Shown in pieces: positions 26,343 through 36,215 of a stretch of 64,000 bases of DNA. The notes beneath the pieces are model-generated. The model saw only the letters and a list, made by a program, of their open reading frames with translations. It searched no databases and was not told where the DNA came from. Source of the stretch: Nepenthes gracilis (taxonomy: Eukaryota; Streptophyta; Magnoliopsida; Caryophyllales; Nepenthaceae); assembly GCA_033239525.1 (NCBI GenBank), contig BSYO01000024.1, positions 1 through 64,000 of the forward strand. The letters run 5' to 3'. Within the stretch, counting starts at the first letter, position 1. Each line of letters starts with the position of its first letter. Both the position numbers and the translations under genes were made by a program.

Positions 26343-26783
26343 TCATTCCGATGAGCATTTGAAGAAGCAACTAGATAAAGTAGGCTTTAAGAAAATTTTC
26401 ACAAGAGTGACAGAAGTGGATCTGAAATTTTCAATAGGGTGTAAATGTGTGGTCATTGTCCTCAAAGCTGCTACAACCTGGGCTTTTTCAATGTTTGACA
26501 ATTGATTTTGAAACACCATTTCTCTCTTGCTGGGAATAGTCAATTCAGCAAAATATAGAGAATCTAATGCAATTTCAACACCTTTAACAGAAAAACGAAT
26601 CAAAACTGAGTTTTCTAGGACACTGAAATTCACGTAAAAGATTCTCACCATGTTTGGAAAGCAGGGGTTACTTTTGATGAATCGGTACAAGTCTTCAATG
26701 CTGAAATATTTGAAACCTATAGGCTTGCAATGAAGAACTTTCCTATTTGACAAATGACAACATTTTGAATTTCTTTGCTGCAT
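26343..26783 (-). pseudogene. plant transposon-protein-like ORF fragment
   Basis: A 146-codon open frame with a pattern like YRFIKSNPCFPNMVRIFYVN, then a V(K)GVEIALD-like stretch and a P...REM segment. This resembles the 'putative plant transposon protein' domain found next to gag-pol in many dicot retroelements (hydrophobic FYxN...V.G..I.L pattern). The resemblance is by remembered pattern only. There is no zinc knuckle or catalytic motif to confirm it. Confidence 0.35.
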
Positions 26784-27974
26784 TCTTTGAGGTAAACAAT
26801 GGAACAGAGGGTTTTGGCGAGGTGGGCTCAGTTTATTTTGGATGACAAAGATGGGCCAGATTTCTTCAATTTTGATGAAAACTCAACCTTTTATGAAATG
26901 GGCTGAATCAAGAGGGATGTCAAGTGGCCTCTGGATTTTGTGGGTTTGGTCTGCATCACAGCAGATCTTTGAGATCTTCAAACACGGGTAGAAACAGAGA
27001 TTTCTTGTGGGTTTCAAACTTGTATTTCCCTTTGTTGGATTAAAGCGAAGAAGAGATTTAGGTGAGGTTAGGGATAGGGAGCAGTGCAAGGGCTACACGA
27101 GGTAGAAGAGTTGAATGAGAGAACTGTTTTTGCCAGACTGAAGAAAGGAGTGAAAGAAAGAGGTGAGAGCCGAGTGCTTTTGAAAGGGAGAAGGGGAAAC
27201 TAATTGTTAACTGCCCCAGTTCAAGGTTGCATGAAAAAGAAAATTTTGAATAAAGCAATTTTATACTGTTAAAAGAAATTGTCCAAACACTTAAATAGAA
27301 GGCACAACAAATCAGGCTGAAACATGCAAAAAATAGGTAAGCCTCCCACCATCTACGGGGCTTTTATGTTAGAAGTTGTCTTCAATCTGTGTGCTCAATA
27401 TCACATATCACGCACAATCCTCCTCTTTGAACATTCAGCACCACGGGCATGGCAAATCTGCAAAATTGGACTTACTTCCCAACTTGGATAGATCTTCAGA
27501 TGCTGAATCTGAAAAGATTTCAGTGACTCATCTTTATTTGAAATCACTGAGGAGAAAATTGTGAATTTAACATTGTTGAATCATGCTGAATATCAGAAAA
27601 GAAGCTGCTCCTGTTGGAGAAACTTATCCTGGAGGCTCCAAAAGAGAAGCAGAGAAATTAAAGCAAGAAACTCCTCCAGGGAAAAGAACATGCTGTAGAA
27701 CTCAAGGCTGCACGGGATTCATAGTTCTAATAGTAAAAAGTTAGAAGGGGATTCATGTTTCCTTCTCAATTGGATGGTCTGGACTCCACCCAAAAAATGA
27801 AATCTATGGTGGGACTTGAGACCCAAAAATGAAATCTATGGCTGAAATTGAGACCAATTTGAGGTGTCCACCCCCATTAATTGCTTTAAGGATTCTTCTC
27901 TAACAAAACTATTCTATCAGTTCATAAATTGCCACAACAATTTCCCCAGAAAGGATCTTTTTTTAAGTGTCATT
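26784..27974. other. no recognisable gene
   Basis: Only short, unrecognised frames. A T13 tract at about 27985 followed by GGTAAGTAAGTATTTTGG marks the start of the next repeat. Confidence 0.35.
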
Positions 27975-28615
27975 CCCAATACATTTTTTTTTTTTGGTAA
28001 GTAAGTATTTTGGATTAATGGGAGAAAAAATTACAAAGGCAATGCATTAATTCCAAGTATTTTGACTTGGAGATGATGCATAAAACGCTAGGGTATACCC
28101 CGAGCAGTTTGTACATCAAAATACACACAAAATAAAAACTCACAACACAGAGGTCCTTCAGGAGGACATCCATGGTCATCAGACCAAAATGGATATTGCA
28201 AACAACTCGGACAAAATACCACCACAGCCAACCAGGGCCACGGCCAGCATCTTCCTACATCAACGCCTCAGAACCGATCAAAGGGAAATCGGAATCAAGA
28301 AACCAGAAGCCCAGGGGCACCATCTGCTGGATAGCCAACAATCAAAATATGCACCATGGATAGGTAAACATCACATCAGCCAATCCATATTCAGCACAGG
28401 AAAGGAGCCATGGCATCATATAACCCAGCTCCTACTTAAATCCACACAGCAGCATCAGCAATGGTATTGAGGCCACTGTAAGAGAATGAAAAACAGCTAC
28501 AGCATCATTCCACTGCCCACGCAAAAGCAGCAGCAGCAGGACACCAACAGCAAGATCAGCCATTCCAGCAGCATCTTCGAAGAGGTCTGCACATCATAAG
28601 GTGGAGCAAGAACTC
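27975..28615 (+). mobile_element. repeat upstream of the duplicated LINE segment
   Basis: Begins with a poly-T tract followed by GGTAAGTAAG and an AGGGTATACCCCGAGCA motif, a start often seen on plant LINE or SINE-related repeats. It runs directly into the LINE segment duplicated on both sides of the virus array. Whether it is part of the same LINE (5' region) or a neighbour is not certain. Confidence 0.4.
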
Positions 28616-29395
28616 AATCCAGCTCCTCAACGCTGAGCCACAACTGCATCCAAACCTGAGTGATGGTCTGAGACCACACAGCAGCAGCGCCAGTGCACTC
28701 AACAACCAACATCAGAGCACCACCAATTTTCAATTCCAGCAGCTGCCGATCACTACACCTTCGGGTCGGCACCTGTTAAAACCAGCAATTCATCATGCCA
28801 TGAAAGCAATAAGGAATTCCATGCAAAAATCCGTCAGCAGCTGCCATCATCACAGCAAACAGAAATTTGCATCCTTCCACCAATGGCTCATACGAACCAA
28901 ATGAAAACAGCATCTATGGCCCAATGTTCCACACCGAACCATAATCTACCGCAAGCGATGGTACATGCAACTGCTTCCAATCACAAGCAGCCGCCGACAG
29001 AATCAAGGATCAACACAGGGGGATCAATACAAAGTGATAACAAGGAACATTACAAACCAAAACCACACCCGATCCATCTGCTGCATGATTTCAAGGATGA
29101 GGAGACCGGGCTTTCTTGGGTGTAGAATTACGTCGTCGGGCCATTCGTTGCCACCCATTTACAGCCTGCCTAGCAAATAGTTCATCCTCATTCCAACGGG
29201 CAGGATGCCCCAGATGGAACGCTGACGCGAAGGCACCCTCTGCTACTCCACTCTGTTCCTCCCCCCTCTGCTCCCTCCTCTGCTACTTCCAGCCCTCTGT
29301 TGGGTGCCGTGAGTTCCGGACTAGCCGGTCCTGGTCGCGCGTCTTGCCTTAGTGTTGCTGTTGAAGTTCCTCCTCAAGCTGAATCCGCCTCCTAT
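28616..29395 (+). repeat. left copy of ~780-bp LINE duplication
   Basis: From GCAAGAACTCAATCCAGCTC to CTGAATCCGCCTCCTAT this matches 60420-61201 nearly base for base, with roughly 15 differences and two small indels. The left copy abuts the virus array on its right and the right copy abuts it on its left, the geometry of a target-site duplication but about a hundred times longer than usual. In the right copy the sequence continues without break into LINE ORF1. Confidence 0.9.
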
Positions 29396-29471
29396 TAATT
29401 TCTTGACTAATTTTATCATTTTCAAGTAAAGTCGAGTCAATAGCCTGGATAGCTAAGGTTTCAGATATACA
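29392..29471 (-). repeat. fold-back segment at array edge
   Basis: This ~80-bp piece is the reverse complement of the capsid region found at 35829-35907 in E2. It then turns into forward virus sequence at TCAGATATACA (29461-29471). In E2 that 11-mer and its inverse lie at 35964-35974 and 35829-35839, so the turn sits exactly on an 11-bp inverted repeat. Confidence 0.85.
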
Positions 29472-29712
29472 GTATTCCCCACAAATTAATGATAATATAC
29501 AACAGTGGAATATTAATGAAAAATCTGAATATGAAATCACTTGTTCTGCTAAACCTGATACTACAAAATTACTGGAAATAGATTTTATTGGGACTCAAAA
29601 ATATTGGTGGAAAGATACTTCAAACTTTAATGAAGGAAATTATGCTAAGTCTGTTCAACAAGAAGGACCAAGTGGGAAAATTCAAATTGTTCAGCAATCA
29701 AATTCCTTAGAA
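29462..29712 (+). pseudogene. E1 capsid remnant (A-derived)
   Basis: In-frame match to the C-proximal half of the truncated capsid of E2 and E5 (SEYEITC, then a KYWWKD box, then VQQEGPSGKIQ). The N-terminal half is missing because the unit is truncated at the fold-back. It runs directly into B-derived sequence at about 29713-29720, the same A/B junction as in E2 and E5. Confidence 0.75.
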
Positions 29713-32550
29713 ACTCAAAATCAGGATAATCGACACATTGAAAATAGGATGCCTATATTGGCAATAATTACTCCTGATTCACCTACTATTATTGATAAAT
29801 AAATTAAAACTAGATTATTGTATGAAAATACTGAAAAAGAAATATCTGATCAGTATTGTATTAAACAAATGAGTTATGATACACAATATGAAGAAATGAA
29901 AAAATATCATGAACTCATTAAGTTTGAATTCATTCCTGATATAGATATGTTGAGAAAAGAATTTATGTCTGATAAAAATATTAGGAATTGGCGCTTTAAA
30001 AATTATAATAAAGTACAACTTAAAGAAATTAAAGTACTAGAGAAACAACAAATGACATCATTAAAAAGAAATTTACGGTTTTTCGAATGGATTCTTCTGT
30101 ATATTCAAAATACTATACAACCATCTCAAAATACTAAAAATATTAACAATAATACTAGAACAACTACTACTTGAAATACAACTAGTAGACAACAATTTAC
30201 ATCTGATCATTCTCCTCTTACAAGCTTACAATTAAATATTGATAGTAAAACTAATATTGTAGCTCCATTTAAGAAAAGTACTGATCGAAAAAATGAAAGT
30301 AAGACAACGTTAAGAGATATGAAAAATGTATATAGACAAAATAATTATCAATCTCAAATACTTCTCTTGGTTGACCAGCAAGCGGATAGAAATACATTAC
30401 AAATGAAAGTAAAAAATTCATATCAATTTTCACATAGTATAACCCATTTACCAAGTTCTTCATTGACTACTATTACTGATGTTCAATATTCACCAAAACG
30501 TTTGGAGATATTGTTAGAACAAATATCAAAACGTCTTAATGAATTACCCTCAATATTGTCTACTCCAAAAACATCATATCTTAAAACAATTCAAACATTA
30601 AATTATCTACAATCAAAAATATTAACCAAAAAACCTAGTCATACTAATCATAAAAGATTAAATAATAAAATATCTAAAATCCAATTTATTAAGAAAAAAT
30701 ATAAAAAGATTCAAATTGTAGGAAAACAAAAGAATAAGAAAAGGAGAAAGAAAAAACATAATTTAATGGAAACTCCATCTTTATTAGGGTCTAAATTAGT
30801 ACACTCTCCAATACTTTCTTCATCTCCACAACAAAAGAAAATGAAATTATCACTTTCTTTACTCTCATCTAACACTAAATTAGTGGAATTCAAACATAAT
30901 GCATTTTCATTACAATATTTAGTGAAATCTGTACTATCTCCACTAATTCCTAAAGCAACCACTATTTCACCTACTAAGAATATTTCTACAAAAACAAATA
31001 CTGTCACTACAGTTCTAAACAATTTAGATCCAATACCTCTACAACAACCTATAAGTCAAAATTTATCAACCAATAATATTATAGAAGTATCTGATAATGT
31101 ATCAATGTTAAAATATGAAAAATGTTTTGTCCAAAACACCTATATTTTAAGACAACCTTCTGTGTTCCATATCCAAATAACATCAAATGAAATACTAATA
31201 CAAAATCAATCTTTTGCCTTTAGAATAACAAAAGACTTATCTATCTTTAACCATCAACCTAGACCAGTTGAATCTTTTGAAGAAACTTTGACTCTAATAA
31301 CTACTCCTAATCCTCCTAGAAGTTTATCTTTTATTTTAACTTTTAATGATGAACCATGGGATTCATCTAGCTATCCAATAGATCAAGTTACCCACAGTTC
31401 TTCATCTTTATACAACCAATCAATCATCTCATACAAAATGATTATCAAAAAAGATCAATTGATTAATCCGTTACTCTATAATGATTCCTTTTTTGATCCT
31501 TTCCATCTTGGTTCTCCCGTATTCAACTACTTACCCTATAATGATCCCTTCTTGGCTTCTTTCAGGACTTTTCAGCCTTACTCTTCCATATTCAAACACG
31601 ATGTGTTTGGGGGAGGTATGGGGTCTGACTCTAATTCTAATTTTAAATTTAAATATAATTTTCATTCTAAATTTAACTCTGATCACAACTTTAATCTTAA
31701 CTTTACTAATTCTAAATTTTATTCTAAAAATAATCTTAATTTTACGATTGGTTTAAAGAAAACATTTAACTCTTCTAAATCAACGATATTTGCTCTAGAC
31801 TATAGAAAATTTTGAATATTATTATTTAAAAAATCTATAGGCAAGAATTCCTTCGCTCCTCTTTATATAACTCACTCTTATCTTCGAGATAATATCAAAA
31901 TACTTAGTACTACGAACAAGAAATCACTAAGAAAATTAGCAAATAACTTGCACCTTAGACAAAATAAATATATCAAGTATAAAAACCATCGATATCAAGA
32001 AAAATATATTAATTGGCATTATATCGAAAAACAATATAAATATTTTTCTTTACAAAATCGGTATCAAAAGATCTATCATAAAACTCAACCATATTCAAAC
32101 CCAGCAATTAATAAGCTAAAAAGAAATAAAAAATATATTTCGCCTCGATATCAATATCCACATTCTTATCAAAACATAAGAAAATATCAGCAATATTGGA
32201 AAAATATATTTGAATGGTCTAATCTGATTTTAGAAATTTATAGAAGTAGCTATACCAAAAGGGATAGTATATGTTATAATACCACATATCATGGCATACA
32301 TGTTTTCTGCATACATGTTTTATTCTTATATCAACATTTTCTTAAAAATTTACATAAAACGAAATCTTTTCAAAGCATGTTTTCATCCATCATCCATATC
32401 GGTTTTTGGACGAATTTATTTTACAAATTTATCAAAGCAAGTTTTAACAAAAATTTATTGAGTTTCACACCTTCATACAGGACCAGTATGCCTCCTAAAG
32501 ACAAAGTTAAGCAAGTATCTCCTCCTTCCACTCCAAGCCAAACAAACCGC
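29713..32550 (+). pseudogene. E1 B-derived middle polyprotein
   Basis: Homologous to the part of the B polyprotein downstream of the movement protein. In order: the DMLRKEFMSDKN module ending in an FFEW box (29935-30115), a glutamine-rich helix (about 30320-30400), a K/R-rich stretch KNKKRRKKKHN (about 30730), a long S/T/P-rich segment, an N/F/S-rich low-complexity stretch after a G-rich tract, and a basic Y-rich tail leading to the MPPKDK leader (ATG 32488). Breaks: stops near 29800 and 30171, a TGA at 31813 shared with E5, and a 1-nt insertion near 32535 that separates the leader from the F-box frame. The largest open part is 30319-31815 (498 codons). Function unknown; basic region and helix suggest nucleic-acid binding. 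Confidence 0.75.
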
Positions 32551-32677
32551 TCGTAACTATGACATAACTCCTTCACAAATTATACCCACTATTTCTCCTA
32601 ATCAAACATCAGCCTCTTCATCTTCTTCCTCTCAGCTGTTTGACTATTATATCCAACCTACCAAACAGCATATTACC

Positions 32678-33847
32678 ATGACAGGCCTAGACAAGCTTTT
32701 AGCTCTACCAAAATCTGAGTCTTCTGCTCTTCTTTTTACTTATGATAATTTATTTGAAATATTTTCTTGGTTTCCTGTCAAAACTCTACTTAAATTTACT
32801 ATTATATCAAAATCTTGCTTACAATTCCTATCAAACACCGCTTTTATCCAACATCATGCTTATCAAACATTAAAAAAGGATGATGAAGGTTACTATCTTC
32901 AGTGCAAATACGGCCCCAAATGTCAATTTATCTCTGTTGACGACTCTATATTACATCCTTTTTTCTTCAATTTTCTCCATGCTCATTATCTTCAAGTCTT
33001 AGTATGCAGCAATGGCCTATTTCTTTGTTTTCCCATTGCCACCTTTGCTCCTGAATTTCTTTATATTATCAACCCTGTTCTCCAAACGAGTCGAACCATT
33101 CCTATCATAGCAGAATTACAGCAACTTATTCAATACGAAGTTGCCCCGGATTATGGACATGGTATGATCTTTGAAAGTGCGCTTACTCCTACAACAGCTG
33201 GTGGATATTTACTTGCATTAGAAAATAATGGTTTGTGGGCATATTCTTCAACGGCAAATCTCTGGAAATTTTTTAAACCATTTAAACGATCATGGATACC
33301 ACGACAAGATAATTATGTACTTCTGCCTCCAGATGAACTTTATTTCCTTTGCGATATATTTCATCAGGCTCCTTTTCATCGGACTCCTTCTATCCAACAT
33401 GTCTCTCTATCTACGGGAAGTTCTACTACATTACAATTACCAGCCGGTGCATGGAACTCTGCTGATGTATTTAGCTGGGATCTACATCTTTTTAAGTGGC
33501 AAACACATACTTCTCAGAAGACCACTATTGCTCTTATTAAATTTGAACAAAGATATCAACTGACAATCTGGATTCGAAGACAAACAGAGTGGAATTATCT
33601 TCGAACAATTACTGTGTTCAAACTTATTAAGGAAGTTCGACCAATCATATCTAGGTTTACTATCAGCAATGGAACATGGCTTATCTTTACTTCTGCCACA
33701 AAGCTCTATCGGTATAATCTTTTGGCACGAGATATGGCATCTATTGAAGATCTAGGACCACATCAAATGTTCAAAGGATTAAAATATTCTGTCTTCCCTG
33801 CTGATACTATCCTCATACGACCGTTGATCAGCTCTTTTCGTATATAA
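32678..33847 (+). CDS. viral F-box protein, intact (E1)
   Basis: Open frame of 389 codons starting MTGLDKLLALP. Residues about 22-62 form a canonical plant-type F-box: LFEIFSWFPVKTLLKFT, then an ISKSCLQFLSN stretch and FIQHH, matching the LPxxLLxxIxxxLPVKSLLRFxxVSKxW...F...H pattern. The rest (about 300 residues) resembles an F-box-associated beta-propeller region: CSNGLFLCFP, IINPVLQTSRTIP, a YGHGMIFE step, GLWAYSS, WDLHLFKW, GTWLIFTS. F-box proteins dock on SKP1 in SCF ubiquitin ligases, so the inferred role is redirecting host protein degradation; the target is unknown. Upstream lies the B-type leader ORF, downstream the viral promoter. It is the only F-box copy here without a break. Homologues: 39000-40355, 41830-42971, 54699-56055. 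Confidence 0.85.
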   Translation: MTGLDKLLALPKSESSALLFTYDNLFEIFSWFPVKTLLKFTIISKSCLQFLSNTAFIQHHAYQTLKKDDEGYYLQCKYGPKCQFISVDDSILHPFFFNFLHAHYLQVLVCSNGLFLCFPIATFAPEFLYIINPVLQTSRTIPIIAELQQLIQYEVAPDYGHGMIFESALTPTTAGGYLLALENNGLWAYSSTANLWKFFKPFKRSWIPRQDNYVLLPPDELYFLCDIFHQAPFHRTPSIQHVSLSTGSSTTLQLPAGAWNSADVFSWDLHLFKWQTHTSQKTTIALIKFEQRYQLTIWIRRQTEWNYLRTITVFKLIKEVRPIISRFTISNGTWLIFTSATKLYRYNLLARDMASIEDLGPHQMFKGLKYSVFPADTILIRPLISSFRI

Positions 33848-34044
33848 AAAAAAAAGTTTTCTAACAAAATTCTGTGCAGAGACATCCCATAAGAAGAAGA
33901 AAGGCTACTCTCAATATTTTCTCTACTTCAGCAAATTATCGAATAGTAATTCCCGTGACATTACTATTCACAAAGAGACGTCTAACCACCCTACTTTTCC
34001 AAAAGCATCGACAAGATGGATACCAACCCAAAAGCAAAATGAAG

Positions 34045-34140
34045 ATGCTAAAGCAAAAAGAAAAGATGCTTAAAGGAATGACGAGACATTTGATGCTAAA
34101 GCAAAAGGAAAAGATGCTTAAAGGAATGACAAGACATTTA
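34045..34140 (+). repeat. 48-bp tandem duplication in E1 promoter
   Basis: Two adjacent 48-bp copies beginning ATGCTAAAGCAAAA and ending GACATTT. The first contains TGACG (34079-34083), the second TGACA at the same place. TGACG is the core of the as-1 element bound by TGA bZIP factors in the CaMV 35S promoter. B has only one copy of the unit. Confidence 0.85.
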
Positions 34141-34212
34141 CCAAACTAAAGCATTATACTTCAACGGTCCAGATCAATTCATCATCAACGGCTATGATCA
34201 AAGCCTCGCATC

Positions 34213-34220
34213 TATATAAG
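34213..34220 (+). promoter_or_regulatory. TATA box, E1
   Basis: TATATAAG followed by GGTACTC and a purine-rich start region. The same motif sits at the same place in all five units (40721, 41504, 53540, 54326). Confidence 0.8.
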
Positions 34221-34606
34221 GGTACTCAAGCTTGAAGAACAGAACTCAGACCAGAGAGCAAGAGTTAAGAACTCAAGAGCTAAGAGCTAGTCTGAGAGCT
34301 CCATCCACAAGAAGCAAGAAGAAACTCTTCTTCTCTTATCAATCTATCCTTGTAAATATTTTAGTTTTCTTTCTGAGTGTTTTCTTTGTGAGTGTTTCCT
34401 TTAAGTGTTGTATTTCTTTCTGAGTGTTGTGAGTTTTGTTCAAGAGGTTTGTGTGCTACCTCTGTCTACCTGTACTGAAGTCCTGTATGGTTTTCGTTCT
34501 ATAAAGCTTTGAAGTTTTCTTGAAACTGCTGGTATAATTCTTCTTCTCCCTTTGATTTTATGCATGTTTTGAAGTTTTGAATGATTTGATCCTACATAGT
34601 CCTAAT

Positions 34607-34617
34607 TGGTATCAGAG
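34607..34617 (+). other. tRNA-Met primer-binding site (E1/E2 boundary)
   Basis: TGGTATCAGAG complements the 3' end of initiator tRNA-Met, the Caulimoviridae minus-strand primer. It is the conventional position 1 of the viral genome. E1 runs through it into the leader of E2 without a break, so the two are a head-to-tail pair. It is the only complete viral primer site in the window. Confidence 0.9.
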
Positions 34618-34927
34618 ACAAGTGTCTCGGCTTCTTGTGTTTGGGGAGGGAATAGGTGACACTGTTCTCTTCGGGATTGTTCTTGTTTAATCTCTGCGTT
34701 GCTTTTGCATAATCTATCTGCATATTTCTGCATACACAGTAAATTCGCTATCTCTTGAGAATCGGAACAACGTTGGTTTAGCCTGTTTAACCGTTGGTTT
34801 AGCCCGTTTAAGCAAAGAGTGCGATTGGGTGGTCCCGTCAACTGATTGGGCAAGGGGTTTGTGAGGAATTGTGTCTTGTAGAACCGTGTAGAGAAAATTG
34901 TGTATTAAGTAGTAAAGAAATTAAACC
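34618..34927 (+). promoter_or_regulatory. E2 leader
   Basis: About 310 nt between primer site and first polyprotein ATG (34928). Contains a 21-bp direct repeat GTTGGTTTAGCC.GTTTAA (34773-34814) and the TGCATAATC/TGCATATTTC motifs shared by all units. Near-identical leaders precede the A, B and E5 polyproteins, so it probably carries shared packaging or translation-initiation signals. Confidence 0.65.
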
Positions 34928-36215
34928 ATGACAACCTGGCTAAGTGAACTAATCAGGGGAGATAATTAAACCTCAAATATGTCAACAAATTATAGAGAGT
35001 CGACCTTTATATCTAACTATTTTGCTAAGAAAGAATTTGTCCCAGACATAGAATCACTTAGAAAAGAATTCATGCTTGATAAAAATAAAAATGTTAGAGA
35101 TTGGTATTTTAAAAACTTTTTCAAAAATGAATTAGAAGAATATCGAATTGTATGGAAAGAAACAATGATAAAGGAACGAAAAAATCTACCCTTCTTTGAA
35201 TGGTTCCTACCTTTTATTCAAGAAAAGACAACCAAAGAATACAAGCAAATTAAATTTATTGAGGCAGAGAAAAAATAACAAAAAAATAAAATATTGTTAG
35301 AAGAAAAATAACAAAAAAAATAAAATATTGTTAGAATCACTAGAAGAACAACCCATATTAAATAAAAACATCACTATAACTAAAGAAATATCCACTAGTA
35401 CAAGTGATCTTGAACCCATATTAAATGAAAACATCTCTATAACTAAAGAAATATCCACTAGTACAAGTGATCTTGAAAATTCTGATGAAATATATTATGA
35501 TTCTAAAAATTTATCTTGTAATCTTGAAAATTCTAAAACTAATTCATTTACTAGTGATCATAATAATTCATCTATTAGTAATCTTGAAAAATCTAAATCC
35601 GATGAAACTATTAGTGATCTTGAAAAATCTAAATCAGATGAAACTGATAATGATTCTAAGGATTTATTTACTAATGATCTTAAAGACATTATATCTTCTG
35701 TTGAAGACTCTAAGAAATTTGAAGAATCTGAATCTTCTTCATCTAATGAAGAAACAAAACTTACTAAACCTATAGAAAGTCCTTCAGATCTATCTGAGAT
35801 ATCCAGTAATATCCAACTAAACAATGATTGTATATCTGAAACCTTAGCTATCCAGGCTATTGACTCGACTTTACTTGAAAATGATAAAATTAGTCAAGAA
35901 ATTAATAGAGTAAGGAATATGCCCAACTCCTTTACAAAAAATTATTATCTGCAACCTGAGCCATCAGATATACAGTATTCCCCACAAATTAATGATAATA
36001 TACAACAGTGAAATATTAATGAAAAATCTGAATATGAAATCACTTGTTCTGCTAAATCTGATACTACAAAATTACTGAAAATAGATTTTATTGGGACTCA
36101 AAAATATTGGTGGAAAGATACTTCAAACTCTAATGAAGGAAATTATGCTAAGTCTGTTCAACAAGAAGGACCAAGTGGGAAAATTCAAATTGTTCAGCAA
36201 TCAAATTCCTTAGAA
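34928..36215 (+). pseudogene. E2 capsid remnant (A-derived)
   Basis: Starts MTTWLSELIRGDN like the A polyprotein and carries the SLRKEFMLDKNKNVRDWYF module with its FFEWFLPFIQ end. An acidic, repeated region follows (ITKEISTSTSDLE twice, EKSKSDET twice), then the start of the capsid core (SEYEITC, KYWWKD). Compared with A it lacks about 22 residues before KYWW and everything after the NSLE position, that is most of the capsid core and the zinc knuckle. Stops interrupt at about 34967, 35276, 35308 and 36009, with a 1-nt change near 35320. It joins B-derived sequence at about 36216. Confidence 0.8.

Larger units (their letters stand above)
33848..34606 (+). promoter_or_regulatory. E1 3' intergenic region and promoter
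   Basis: Non-coding sequence between the F-box stop and the primer site. It opens with an A10 run and a block GTTTTCTAACAAA...TGTGCAG conserved in all units. It carries a tandem 48-bp duplication (34045-34140), the TATA box, and an AG-rich transcribed start region (AACTCAGACCAGAGAGCAAG). In caulimovirids the single full-length RNA starts just downstream of this TATA box and runs round the circular genome. Confidence 0.75.

Noticed and set aside
28883..29352. Small open frames in the duplicated LINE segment
   Set aside because: Upstream of LINE ORF1, no recognised domain, and the frames are disturbed by indels between the two copies.
30711..31022. 103-codon minus-strand frame repeated in E2 and E5
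   Set aside because: Antisense of the conserved basic and S/T/P-rich part of the B-derived polyprotein. It is repeated only because the sense sequence is.
32678..33847. F-box ORF as a host gene invaded by virus
   Set aside because: It recurs in four units in the same position between viral polyprotein and viral promoter, and behind RNase H in a fifth fragment. A host gene would not be carried in each unit.
35467..35775. 102-codon ILKNLN-rich open frame, and minus-strand frames over the same acidic repeats
   Set aside because: Out-of-frame shadow of the repeated acidic capsid region; the same shadow appears in E5.
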